Assembly: GCA_946188155.1 (NCBI GenBank) | Contig: CAMHUC010000028.1 | Coordinates: 1-43,110, forward strand | Length of the DNA stretch: 43,110 bases | Source: an uncultured bacterium | GTDB taxonomy: Bacteria; Bacteroidota; Bacteroidia; Bacteroidales; Bacteroidaceae | Reading direction: 5' to 3' | Shown: positions 31,758 through 39,119 of the stretch, one piece after another | Layout: each line of letters starts with the position of its first letter | How positions within the stretch are numbered: position 1 is the stretch's first letter | Notes under the pieces: model-generated | What the model saw: the letters and a program-made list of their open reading frames with translations, nothing else | Databases searched by the model: none | Told to the model about the DNA's origin: nothing | Program-made: the position numbers and the translations under genes

Positions 31758-31787
31758 AAAATCCCCGCCACGGGTATGGCGGGGGCT
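31758..31787 (-). terminator. Terminator of the heat-shock protein gene
   Basis: On the minus strand GCCCCCGCCA and TGGCGGGG form a hairpin around TACCCG, followed by ATTTTC. Its core is the same as in the terminator at 31567-31600 but in the opposite orientation, so each convergent gene has its own copy. Confidence 0.85.
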
Positions 31788-31811
31788 GTTGGTTTAATGA
31801 GAACCGGGAGG

Positions 31812-32237
31812 TTATCCGATTTCAATCTGACGGCTGACCTTGACCTTCTCCTCTACAATCTTGGGCAGCTCAACGGTGAGCACGCCGTGCTCCACGCGGG
31901 CCGAGATGGCATCCTTCTTCACGTCGTCAGGCAGGATGAGCGTCTGCTCGTACTTGGAGTAGCTGAACTCGCGGCGCAGGTAGCGGGTTGACTTGTCCTC
32001 GTCCTTGTGCTCCTGCTTGCTCTCCATCTTGACCACGAGGTTGCCCTCGTCGTTGATATGCACGTTGAAGTCCTCCTTTTTCATGCCCGGCGCGGCGAGC
32101 TCCACGGTGTAGGCCTTGTCGCTTTCTTTCACATTGATGGCCGGGGCTGTGCTGTTGACTCTCGGCATAAAGTCGGTGTCGAACAAATCATTGAATACAC
32201 TGGGAATCCAACTGTTACTTCTCATTACTGGCATCAT
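31812..32237 (-). CDS. hsp20: Small heat-shock protein (Hsp20/alpha-crystallin family)
   Basis: An ATP-independent chaperone that holds unfolding proteins. The protein starts MMPVMRSNSWIPSVFNDLFD, then has the alpha-crystallin domain (about 35-135). Typical motifs are YTVELAAPGMKKEDFNVHI, GNLVVKMESKQEHKDED, RREFSYSKYEQTLILPDDV, and ARVEHGVLTVELPK (the conserved GxLT/V). It lacks the IXI C-terminal tail in the usual place but ends near KVSRQIEIG. The ATG at 32237 is chosen over the one at 32243 because AGGAGGT (32245-32251) lies 8 nt before it; such a strong Shine-Dalgarno site is rare in this phylum. The 141-residue length is normal. Confidence 0.93.
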   Translation of the reverse strand: MMPVMRSNSWIPSVFNDLFDTDFMPRVNSTAPAINVKESDKAYTVELAAPGMKKEDFNVHINDEGNLVVKMESKQEHKDEDKSTRYLRREFSYSKYEQTLILPDDVKKDAISARVEHGVLTVELPKIVEEKVKVSRQIEIG

Positions 32238-32244
32238 AATCATT

Positions 32245-32251
32245 ACCTCCT
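32245..32251 (-). promoter_or_regulatory. Strong Shine-Dalgarno site of hsp20
   Basis: The minus strand reads AGGAGGT, about 8 nt before the ATG at 32237 and only 2 nt before the alternative ATG at 32243. Nearly all other genes here lack such a site. It points to a high translation rate and fixes the start. Confidence 0.8.
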
Positions 32252-32359
32252 AATTATACTATTTAAATTGTTAAACTTATGTTCTATGAATTTCGGCTCC
32301 TCTTGTGAGCGTCGTTCACTAAACAAAAGGCAAGAAAGATGCCAAACCGTTTCAGTATG

Positions 32360-35300
32360 TCAATCTGACAGGATGGAGCGACAGATTGTCAGTGCGTCCT
32401 CCACCGAGTGGATGTCGGTGACCACCATGGAGCGCTTGCCGTTGGCCTCGCGGAGGTTGCATCGTCGTACGTTGCGGGTCATATAGTCGATGACGCGTCC
32501 GAAGGCTTCGCTCTGATAGTAGGGGCTGTTGGGATTGGCCACGAAGTAGAGGAACATCTTCTGCTGCTTGAGCATGATCTTCTCCACGCCGAGCTGTCGT
32601 CCGAGCACGCGGAGGGGTACGACGCTGATGAGCTCTTCGGCCACGCGGGGGATCTCGCCGAAGCGGTCGCGGAGCCGGGAGCGGTAGGCCTCGAGCTGCT
32701 GTTGGAGGTCGTGGCGCCCGGCCAGGTTGTCGAGTTCGCGGTAGAGGAGCATTCGCTCGGAGTCGCTGGGCACGTACTGGTCGGGGAAGTACATCTCGAT
32801 GTCGGTGTCGATGGCGCAGTCGTCGACGTAATCCGAGGAGTCCGAGGAAGCGCCCTCCTTCCCCGAGGAAGCGCCCTCCTTCCTTGAAGAAGCATCCTCC
32901 TTCCTTGAAGAAGTATCCTCCTTCGTTGAAGAAGCATCCTCCTTCTGCGAGAACTCAGGCTCCTCGTTGCGCAGCTCGGCCATGGCCTGCTGCAGGATTT
33001 TCTGGTATGTCTCGTAGCCCAGGTCGGAGATGAATCCCGACTGCTCGGCGCCGAGCAGGTTGCCTGCGCCTCGGATGTCGAGGTCCTGCATGGCGATGTT
33101 GATGCCCGAGCCCAGGTCGGAGAAGTTCTCCAGGGCCTCCAGTCGTCGCCGCGACTCGGGGTTGAGTGCAGCCAGGGGCGGTGCGAGCAGGTAGCAGAAG
33201 GCCTTGCGGTTGCCCCGTCCCACGCGGCCACGCATCTGGTGAAGGTCGGATAGTCCGAAGTTGTGTGCCGCGTTGATGATGATGGTGTTGGCGTTGGGGA
33301 TGTCGATGCCGTTCTCTACGATGGTGGTGGAGAGCAGCACGTCGTAGTCGTAGTTGGAGAAGTCGAGCACTATCTGCTCCAGCTCCTCAGGCTTCATCTG
33401 TCCGTGGCCGATGGCGATGCGTGCGTCGGGTATGTACTTGTGGATCATCTCGGCGATGTGGGTCAGGTCTGAGATGCGGTTGTTGACGAAGTAGACCTGT
33501 CCGTTGCGCGACATCTCGAAGTTGATGGCGTCGGCGATGATTTCTGCGCCGAAGGTGTGTATCTCCGTCTGTATGGGATAGCGGTTTGGCGGCGGTGTCT
33601 GTATGACGCTCAGGTCGCGTGCGCCTACGAGCGAGAACTGCAGGGTTCGGGGAATGGGCGTGGCCGACATGGTGAGCGTGTCGACGTTCGACTTCATCTG
33701 CCGCAGCTTCTCCTTGGTCGAGACGCCGAACTTCTGCTCCTCGTCGATGATGAGCAGTCCGAGGTCGTGGAAACGTACCGCCTTTCCGATGAGCTTCTGC
33801 GTACCTATTATTATGTCCACCTTGCCGTCGGCCAGGTCCTTCAGCAGGGCCGTGGTCTGCTTCTGCGTCTTGGCTCGTGTGAGATAGTCTACGCGCACGG
33901 GCATGTCCTTCAGTCGCGATGAGAAGGTGCGGAAGTGCTGGTAGGCCAGCACGGTGGTGGGCACGAGTACGGCCACCTGCTTGCCGTCGCAGGCAGCCTT
34001 GAAGGCGGCTCTCACGGCCACCTCAGTCTTTCCGAAGCCCACGTCGCCGCACACCAGGCGGTCCATGGGCCGTGCGCGCTCCATGTCGGCCTTGACGTCC
34101 TGGGTGGCCTTCAGCTGGTCGGGGGTGTCCTCGTAGAGGAAGCTGGCCTCCAGCTCGTGCTGCAGGTAGGAGTCGGGGCTGAAGGCGAAGCCCCTCTCGC
34201 GGCGTCGGCGTGCGTAGAGGCGTATGAGGTCGCGTGCGATGTCCTTGATGTGGTTCTTGGTGCGCTCCTTGAGGCGCTCCCACTGTCCGGTGCCGAGGGT
34301 GGACAGGCGCGGGGGCTCGCCGTTGTCCTGCGACTTGTACTTGGCCACCTTGTAGAGTGAGTGGATGCTGACGTAGATGGCGTCGCCGTGCTGGTAGGTA
34401 ATCTTGATCATCTCCTGGTAGCCGTCGCCCTGGGGCATACGGACGAGTCCGCCGAAGCGGCCCACGCCGTGGTCCACGTGAACCACGTAGTCGCCTATCT
34501 CGAACTGCTGTATCTCCTTCAGGGTGAGGGCCATCTTGCCGCCCCGTGCGCGGTCGCTCTTCAGGTTGTACTTATGGAATCGGTCGAAGATCTGGTGGTC
34601 GGTGAAGATGCAGACCTTCAGGTCATTGCAGACGAAGCCCTCGTGGATGGTGCGGTCGACGGGGGTGAAGGCGATTTGGGAACTGGCAGTTGACGATTGA
34701 GAATTGGCAGTTGGCGATTGGGAATTGAGTATTTCCTTCAGCCGCTCGTTCTGCTTCTGGCTGTCGGCACAGATGAACAGCTGGTAGCCGCGCTGCAGAT
34801 AGTTGGCGAACGACTGTCGGAGCATGTCGAAGTTCTTGTGGAACAGTGGCTGCACGCTGACGTTGAAGCGGATGGTGGCCCCGGGCTGCGCTGCGGGGCG
34901 GTGCCCGAACTCAATGCGCCGGAAGCCGTCGGCATCGGCCATGAACTGGGCCCCGCTGACGAGCTGCGCGTCGCGGCGCAGCTGCTGCTCCAGCTGCTGC
35001 CGCTCCATCTCGGTGGCATCGGCCATCTGCTCCATGCGTGCCTGCTCGGAGAATCCCTCCTGATAGGCGCGGTCGATGGCGTCGCGCACGTAGAGATAGT
35101 CCTTCACCACCAGCATCATGTCCTTGGGCACAAAGGCGAGCAGCGGCACCTTGTCGGCAGCCTGCATGGCCAGTTCGGGAACAATCTCCACCCGCTGCCG
35201 CCGCTCCTTGGAGAGCTGGTTCTCCACCTCGAAGGTGCGGATGGAGTCGATGTCGTCGCCGAAGAAGTCGACGCGATAGGGATACTCGCAACTGTAGGAA

Positions 35301-35905
35301 TAGACGTCGAGGATGGAGCCGCGCTGTGCGAACTGCCCCGGCTCGTAGACGTAGTCGACCTCGCGGAAGCCGAAGTCGCGCAGGGTCTTGGTGATATCGG
35401 CAACATCGACGGTCTGCTCCTGCTCGAGCACCAGCGTCCGCGAGTCGAGGCTCTGCTTCGACACCACCAGCTCGGCCACGGCCTCGGGGTAGGTGACGAT
35501 GTAGAGGGGAGTGGGGAGAGGAGAGTGGGGAGAGGGGAGAGGAGAGTGGGGAGAGGTGAGCGGGGAGAGGCGTGCGAGCACCTCGGTGCGCAGAATCTCG
35601 CTGGCGGCGTCGCGCTGGGCGTACTTGATGGCGCGGCGGTAGCTGCTGGGGAAGAAGAGCACGCCGCCGTCGCCCAGCATCTGCGTCAGGTCGTGGTAGA
35701 AATAGCCGGCCTCCTCGGCATCCTGAAGGATGAAGAGCAGGGGGAATGGGCACTTGGCAGCCAGGCTGCCGAACACCATGGGGGCCGAGGAGCCCAGCAG
35801 GCCCTCGAGGAAAATCGACTGAGCCGAAGATTTCCCTATCGCCTGCGCCAGTGCCGACACCTGCGGATGCCTGGCATAGAGCTTGACCAGTTCCTGTAGA
35901 TTCAT
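32360..35905 (-). CDS. mfd: Transcription-repair coupling factor
   Basis: Removes RNA polymerase stalled at lesions and recruits nucleotide excision repair. The ATG at 35905 gives 1181 residues; the promoter at 35932-35939 rules out an upstream in-frame start at 36046. UvrB-like N-terminal domains come first. The RNA-polymerase-interaction domain has DYVVHVDHGVGRFGGLVRM. The RecG-like helicase has LVCGDVGFGKTEVAVRA (motif I), LIIDEEQKFGV (motif II), MSATPIPRTLQFSL, and HQMRGRVGRGNRKAF (motif VI). Three tracts are unusual: residues 112-134 (RLSPLTSPHSPLPSPH... type), 392-411 (NSQSPTANSQSSTASSQ type) and 989-1023 (five heptads such as KEDASSR). All are in frame, so the protein should be full length. 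Confidence 0.96.
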   Translation of the reverse strand: MNLQELVKLYARHPQVSALAQAIGKSSAQSIFLEGLLGSSAPMVFGSLAAKCPFPLLFILQDAEEAGYFYHDLTQMLGDGGVLFFPSSYRRAIKYAQRDAASEILRTEVLARLSPLTSPHSPLPSPHSPLPTPLYIVTYPEAVAELVVSKQSLDSRTLVLEQEQTVDVADITKTLRDFGFREVDYVYEPGQFAQRGSILDVYSYSCEYPYRVDFFGDDIDSIRTFEVENQLSKERRQRVEIVPELAMQAADKVPLLAFVPKDMMLVVKDYLYVRDAIDRAYQEGFSEQARMEQMADATEMERQQLEQQLRRDAQLVSGAQFMADADGFRRIEFGHRPAAQPGATIRFNVSVQPLFHKNFDMLRQSFANYLQRGYQLFICADSQKQNERLKEILNSQSPTANSQSSTASSQIAFTPVDRTIHEGFVCNDLKVCIFTDHQIFDRFHKYNLKSDRARGGKMALTLKEIQQFEIGDYVVHVDHGVGRFGGLVRMPQGDGYQEMIKITYQHGDAIYVSIHSLYKVAKYKSQDNGEPPRLSTLGTGQWERLKERTKNHIKDIARDLIRLYARRRRERGFAFSPDSYLQHELEASFLYEDTPDQLKATQDVKADMERARPMDRLVCGDVGFGKTEVAVRAAFKAACDGKQVAVLVPTTVLAYQHFRTFSSRLKDMPVRVDYLTRAKTQKQTTALLKDLADGKVDIIIGTQKLIGKAVRFHDLGLLIIDEEQKFGVSTKEKLRQMKSNVDTLTMSATPIPRTLQFSLVGARDLSVIQTPPPNRYPIQTEIHTFGAEIIADAINFEMSRNGQVYFVNNRISDLTHIAEMIHKYIPDARIAIGHGQMKPEELEQIVLDFSNYDYDVLLSTTIVENGIDIPNANTIIINAAHNFGLSDLHQMRGRVGRGNRKAFCYLLAPPLAALNPESRRRLEALENFSDLGSGINIAMQDLDIRGAGNLLGAEQSGFISDLGYETYQKILQQAMAELRNEEPEFSQKEDASSTKEDTSSRKEDASSRKEGASSGKEGASSDSSDYVDDCAIDTDIEMYFPDQYVPSDSERMLLYRELDNLAGRHDLQQQLEAYRSRLRDRFGEIPRVAEELISVVPLRVLGRQLGVEKIMLKQQKMFLYFVANPNSPYYQSEAFGRVIDYMTRNVRRCNLREANGKRSMVVTDIHSVEDALTICRSILSD
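32837..32941 (-). repeat. Five 21-bp tandem repeats inside mfd
   Basis: Five units of 21 bp encode KEDASST, KEDTSSR, KEDASSR, KEGASSG and KEGASSD. They sit between the helicase and the C-terminal domain of Mfd, where a flexible charged linker is tolerable. Being multiples of three, gains or losses would keep the frame. Confidence 0.95.
34672..34732 (-). repeat. Intergenic-type repeat inside mfd (TTGGCAGTTGACGATTGAG)
   Basis: About 60 bp of imperfect copies of ATTGGCAGTTGACGATTG encode NSQSPTANSQSSTASSQ. The unit is close to the CAATTGACAATTGA tract at 40538-40571 and to other intergenic repeats in this window, yet it lies within the coding sequence. Confidence 0.85.
35505..35570 (-). repeat. 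Purine-rich repeat inside mfd
   Basis: About 65 bp of GGAGAGGAGAGTGGGG copies (plus strand) encode a Ser-Pro-Leu-His-rich stretch, about residues 112-134, in the N-terminal UvrB-like part of Mfd. Confidence 0.85.
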
Positions 35906-35931
35906 CGCGAAACGTATGTAGAATTTGCGTG

Positions 35932-35939
35932 CAAAGGTA
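35932..35939 (-). promoter_or_regulatory. -7 element of mfd
   Basis: The minus strand reads TACCTTTG about 27 bp before the ATG at 35905. It fixes the start of mfd. Confidence 0.7.
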
Positions 35940-36140
35940 TGAAAAAAAACCGAATTAGCACTAAATTCAGCTATATATTTGCCGATGGTTCTGCAAGATT
36001 TTGTGTTGGTAGGCGGTAATTTGCCATAAAAGCAGTGCCTTTGCACACTGTATGAAATCAGCAGATTCCCGAAAGGATCTAAATACCCAAGTGAACTTTC
36101 ACATCACTTTCACCGCATCAAAATATAGGCAAAAGAAAGA

Positions 36141-36172
36141 GGAGCTTACTTTGTTGTAAGCTCCCCATTTTC
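36141..36172 (-). terminator. Terminator downstream of the tRNA fragment
   Basis: GGAGCTTAC and GTAAGCTCC pair around a TTTGTT loop. Read on the minus strand it lies just after the tRNA 3' end, as expected for the original tRNA terminator. Bases 36047-36140 show a short TGAACTTTCACATCACTTTC repeat and nothing else. Confidence 0.75.
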
Positions 36173-36187
36173 AGTTCTTAGTCATTG

Positions 36188-36234
36188 TAGCGGGAGCCGG
36201 GATTGAACCGGCGACCTCATGATTATGAATCATA
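36188..36234 (-). pseudogene. 3' fragment of a CAU-anticodon tRNA (likely att site)
   Basis: On the minus strand the sequence runs from the anticodon arm (stem TATGA/TCATG, loop TTCATAA with anticodon CAT at 36225-36227) through the variable loop AGGTC, the T-arm GCCGG-TTCAATC-CCGGC and the acceptor 3' strand TCCCGCT with discriminator A. The D-arm and acceptor 5' strand are missing: the bases beyond 36234 do not pair. Only the 3' half of a tRNA-Met or tRNA-Ile2 thus remains. Such fragments are left where an element integrates into a tRNA gene. Confidence 0.85.
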
Positions 36235-36302
36235 AAGTACCCGATAAGTGTTAATATTTCATGTTTTACATCCCTATAGGGCTTTATCACATTTATTATT
36301 TG

Positions 36303-36310
36303 TAACTTTG
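36303..36310 (+). promoter_or_regulatory. -7 element of the AlbA_2/Schlafen-type gene
   Basis: TAACTTTG at 36303-36310 ends 7 bp before the ATG at 36318, so the transcript would be nearly leaderless. The palindrome CCCTATAGGG at 36272-36281 lies 21 bp before it and could be an operator. Confidence 0.65.
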
Positions 36311-36317
36311 CACCCAA

Positions 36318-37811
36318 ATGATGACAATAGAGGAAATAAGGTCAGGGAAAGAAGGTCAGACGTTTGACCTGAAGAGCATACAGATTGACCCGAAAGCATT
36401 GGCAATTCCCATTGTGGCGATGGCTAATGCTGATGGTGGCATGTTGGCAATTGGTATTTCTGACAAGACAAGAAGGATAGAAGGTGTGAACCAACATACT
36501 GCTAAGTTGAATGAGTTGCTTCGTGTGCCGTTTGACTTTTGCAATCCGTCAATTCCAGTAGCATGTCGCTATATGGATTGTACTGACGATGAAGGCAATC
36601 CTAATCGTATTTTGCTGATGAATATCCCTGCCAGTCAGTTCCTTCATACCAATCAAGCCGATGAAGCCTATATCCGAGTAGGCGATAAGAGCCGTAAACT
36701 GACATTCGAAGAGCGGATGCAACTGATGTACGACAAAGGTGAACGCTCCTACGAAGATACGGCTGTCTATGGCGCAACTATTGAGGACATCGATATGGAT
36801 GCCGTTGCCGAATATGCCAAGCTGGTAGGTTACGGGAAGTCACCGCTTGAATACCTGCGAGAGAACAACGGTTTTGTAACAACCAACAAAAAGGGCAAGG
36901 AAGATGTCAGCGTTGCCTGTATCCTGCTCTTCGGCAAGAACCCTCAGAAGTTCTTCCCTCGTAGTCGTACCCGCTTCATTCGTTACGAAGGTGTTGACGA
37001 GAAAGTTGGCGCAGAGATGAATGTTATCAAGGATGTCATCTTTGAGGGAACCATCCTGAACCAAGTCAGGAAAACGATAGAGTTCATCGAGACCCAGGTT
37101 CGTGAACACACCTTCTTGGGACAGCACGGACAATTCGTTACCCGTCGTGACTATCCAAAGTTCGTCATACAAGAGATGGTTGTCAATGCCTGTTGCCACA
37201 GGGCCCACAATATCAAGGGAACAGAGATTCAGATCAAGATGTTTGATGACCGACTGGTGTTTGAGTCGCCAGGCAAATTGCCAGGACAGGTAAAGCCCAG
37301 CAACATCCGCAATACCCACTTCTCGCGCAATCCGAAGATTGCTGCATTCCTGAAAGCCTATCACTACGTGAAAGAGTTTGGCGAGGGTATGGATCGTATC
37401 TGTCGGGAGCAGGAAGCCAATGGTGCCCAAGCCCCATCTTTCCGAACAGACGACTTCATCTTGAAGATTACAGTACCAAAGGTGAATGAAAAGGTGAATG
37501 AAAACGGGGGTAAGGTGACAGAAAAGGTGAATGAAAATGACGAAAAGGTTACTGTAAAGGTGAATGAAAAACGTCAACAGTTGATAGAAAAGCTGATAGA
37601 AAAGGCTAAAGCAAATGGCGACAAGTTGACAGAAAACCGTATAACCATATTAGAATTAATGATAGATAATCCATATGTATCTGTGGTAGAACTAGCAAAA
37701 ACGATAGGAATTAGTGTCAATTCTATCATGCGTAATATAGACTATCTGCGTGGAAAGTACCTCCGCCGTGTTGGCCCAGACAAAGGTGGCTTTTGGGAGA
37801 TAATAGAATAA
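36318..37811 (+). CDS. AlbA_2/Schlafen-type ATP-binding protein
   Basis: A 497-residue protein with an N-terminal Schlafen AlbA_2 domain (about 1-130: GKEGQTFDLKSIQIDPKALA, IVAMANADGGMLAIGI, EAYIRVGDKSRKLTFEER). A GHKL-type ATPase-like region follows (about 250-385: QEMVVNACCHRAHN with the conserved Asn, DRLVFESPGKLPG, FGEGMDRICREQ). After a linker of KVNEK/KVNEN/KVTEK repeats (about 388-420, DNA 37480-37570) comes a winged helix (about 440-497, VVELAKTIGISVNSIMRNI). Members are described as putative transcriptional regulators, and some occur in defence or mobile regions. It lies just inside the tRNA scar, is AT-richer than mfd, and is followed by a hairpin terminator. Confidence 0.88.
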   Translation: MMTIEEIRSGKEGQTFDLKSIQIDPKALAIPIVAMANADGGMLAIGISDKTRRIEGVNQHTAKLNELLRVPFDFCNPSIPVACRYMDCTDDEGNPNRILLMNIPASQFLHTNQADEAYIRVGDKSRKLTFEERMQLMYDKGERSYEDTAVYGATIEDIDMDAVAEYAKLVGYGKSPLEYLRENNGFVTTNKKGKEDVSVACILLFGKNPQKFFPRSRTRFIRYEGVDEKVGAEMNVIKDVIFEGTILNQVRKTIEFIETQVREHTFLGQHGQFVTRRDYPKFVIQEMVVNACCHRAHNIKGTEIQIKMFDDRLVFESPGKLPGQVKPSNIRNTHFSRNPKIAAFLKAYHYVKEFGEGMDRICREQEANGAQAPSFRTDDFILKITVPKVNEKVNENGGKVTEKVNENDEKVTVKVNEKRQQLIEKLIEKAKANGDKLTENRITILELMIDNPYVSVVELAKTIGISVNSIMRNIDYLRGKYLRRVGPDKGGFWEIIE

Positions 37812-37831
37812 CTCCATGTCGGGCGAACAAG

Positions 37832-37857
37832 AAAAAAGCCCGCTCCTTGCGGGGCGG
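37832..37857 (+). terminator. Terminator between convergent genes
   Basis: AAGCCCGCTCCTTGCGGGGCGGGCT forms a stem of AGCCCGC with GCGGGCT. It follows the AlbA_2-type gene by about 20 bp and may also serve the minus-strand gene that ends at 37876. Confidence 0.8.
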
Positions 37858-37875
37858 GCTCATTTGTCACTCATC

Positions 37876-39075
37876 TTATCTTATTATGATGGTGTGGGTT
37901 TTTATGGGAGTGTCGGAGTCGTCGCGTTGAAGAACGAACTGATATGTTCCTGCACCAGAGTAAGCTTTGATGGCAGACTTCATGTTATCTAAGGATTCCA
38001 TAGCATCCATAAATGTAGCTATGGCATTCTTCGAGTCATTTTCTGATGCCTCGGCTGTATCAAATTTGCCCTGCCAGGATTCAACCTTATCTTTTAACCA
38101 TTTTTCAAATTCAGACTTGCTTTCCGTTTCCGTTTCTTTAAGTGGACCATAACTTGTGACAAACATATGCCATTTATACTTATAGCGATCCATCTCCGGC
38201 AGATCGATTTCCATAGAATGAAGGTCATGATAGAACCTTGCTTTGTAAAAACAGCGCCATACAGACGAAAGGTCTTTTTTTACCTTATAGTTTTTAGAGG
38301 CAGATATTAAAACCGAAATGATGGTGAGATCAGCGGTCAGCTTATATTGTCCTGTGGGGTTGGTCACCATCATCAAGGCTTCATGCTCTAACTTGCAGGT
38401 ATTCTTCATCAAATTAGGCACGTCACAAGTATCCCAACCGGTAATACTACCTGAATACCCTGAGTTAAGTGAACTCCAATATTTACACAGATCGCCCTGG
38501 CCAATGTAATACCATTCGACGGATTGATTATCATATGTAGCCGTTAATTCCAGGTCGCTGGTTGACCATGATTTTGCCTGTGAAAATGATATAGCGCTGC
38601 TATAGTTGACTGATCCTGTCACAGCGCCGTAGCCGGCAGTGCCTCCATAACTCCAGCCAGACGACGAGCCTGTTTCCGAGCTGATGGTGCGCTGATGGTT
38701 TTCGTTGCCCGGTGCCACGTCCCAGAGGGCCATAGTGCCACCATCACCCGAGAATTTCATTTTAGATTTGAAGTTTTTCATCCAAGGGCCGCGACTATAA
38801 GGGAAATCATCATAAGCGAGAGTAGCACTAACCCACCGACGAACACCATGGTTCCACGTACCGTCGGGCGTCGAATTCAACTTTTCGTTATGCACTGTTA
38901 CGGACTGCTTTACTTGATAATAATCTTTAGGCGCATTACTTCCTTCGCCAAAAGCGTGGGCGCTGTAGATGGTGTATTTTACATCGATACCTGCAGAGAT
39001 TGTTTTATAATAATAATAATTCACTTTTCTTATCCCCTGCACTCGTTTTTCGGACTCCGCGAAGCACCTAAGCAA
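37876..39075 (-). CDS. Unidentified protein with a possible pore-forming-toxin core, N-terminus incomplete
   Basis: The frame is open for 399 codons, but the only start at 39075 is TTG, and no ATG precedes residue 98. There is no signal peptide, so the 5' end is probably missing or frameshifted, perhaps near the TTATTATTATTATAA run at about 39000. Residues 137-195 hold a Gly/Ser/Tyr-rich stretch, GWSYGGTAGYGAVTGSVNYS, then SFSQAKSWSTSDLEL and QSVEWYYIG. This alternating, Ser-rich pattern ending in a W-strand recalls the stem region of leukocidin/haemolysin-type beta-pore toxins. The similarity is a pattern judgement, not a proven match. The C-terminal 100 residues are helical and charged. It lies downstream of the exporter genes on the same strand. 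Confidence 0.55.
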   Translation of the reverse strand: MLRCFAESEKRVQGIRKVNYYYYKTISAGIDVKYTIYSAHAFGEGSNAPKDYYQVKQSVTVHNEKLNSTPDGTWNHGVRRWVSATLAYDDFPYSRGPWMKNFKSKMKFSGDGGTMALWDVAPGNENHQRTISSETGSSSGWSYGGTAGYGAVTGSVNYSSAISFSQAKSWSTSDLELTATYDNQSVEWYYIGQGDLCKYWSSLNSGYSGSITGWDTCDVPNLMKNTCKLEHEALMMVTNPTGQYKLTADLTIISVLISASKNYKVKKDLSSVWRCFYKARFYHDLHSMEIDLPEMDRYKYKWHMFVTSYGPLKETETESKSEFEKWLKDKVESWQGKFDTAEASENDSKNAIATFMDAMESLDNMKSAIKAYSGAGTYQFVLQRDDSDTPIKTHTIIIR

Positions 39076-39119
39076 CGCATTGAATTCTCATCGAATTAGT
39101 GAATTTGCAAAGAAGTGTG

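Noticed and set aside
34697..35899. 400-codon plus-strand frame opposite mfd
   Set aside because: Made of Leu/Gly/Val/Glu-rich shadow sequence; mfd is certain on the other strand.
36188..36260. Complete tRNA gene
   Set aside because: The anticodon arm, T-arm and acceptor 3' strand are present, but no D-arm or acceptor 5' strand can be found upstream.
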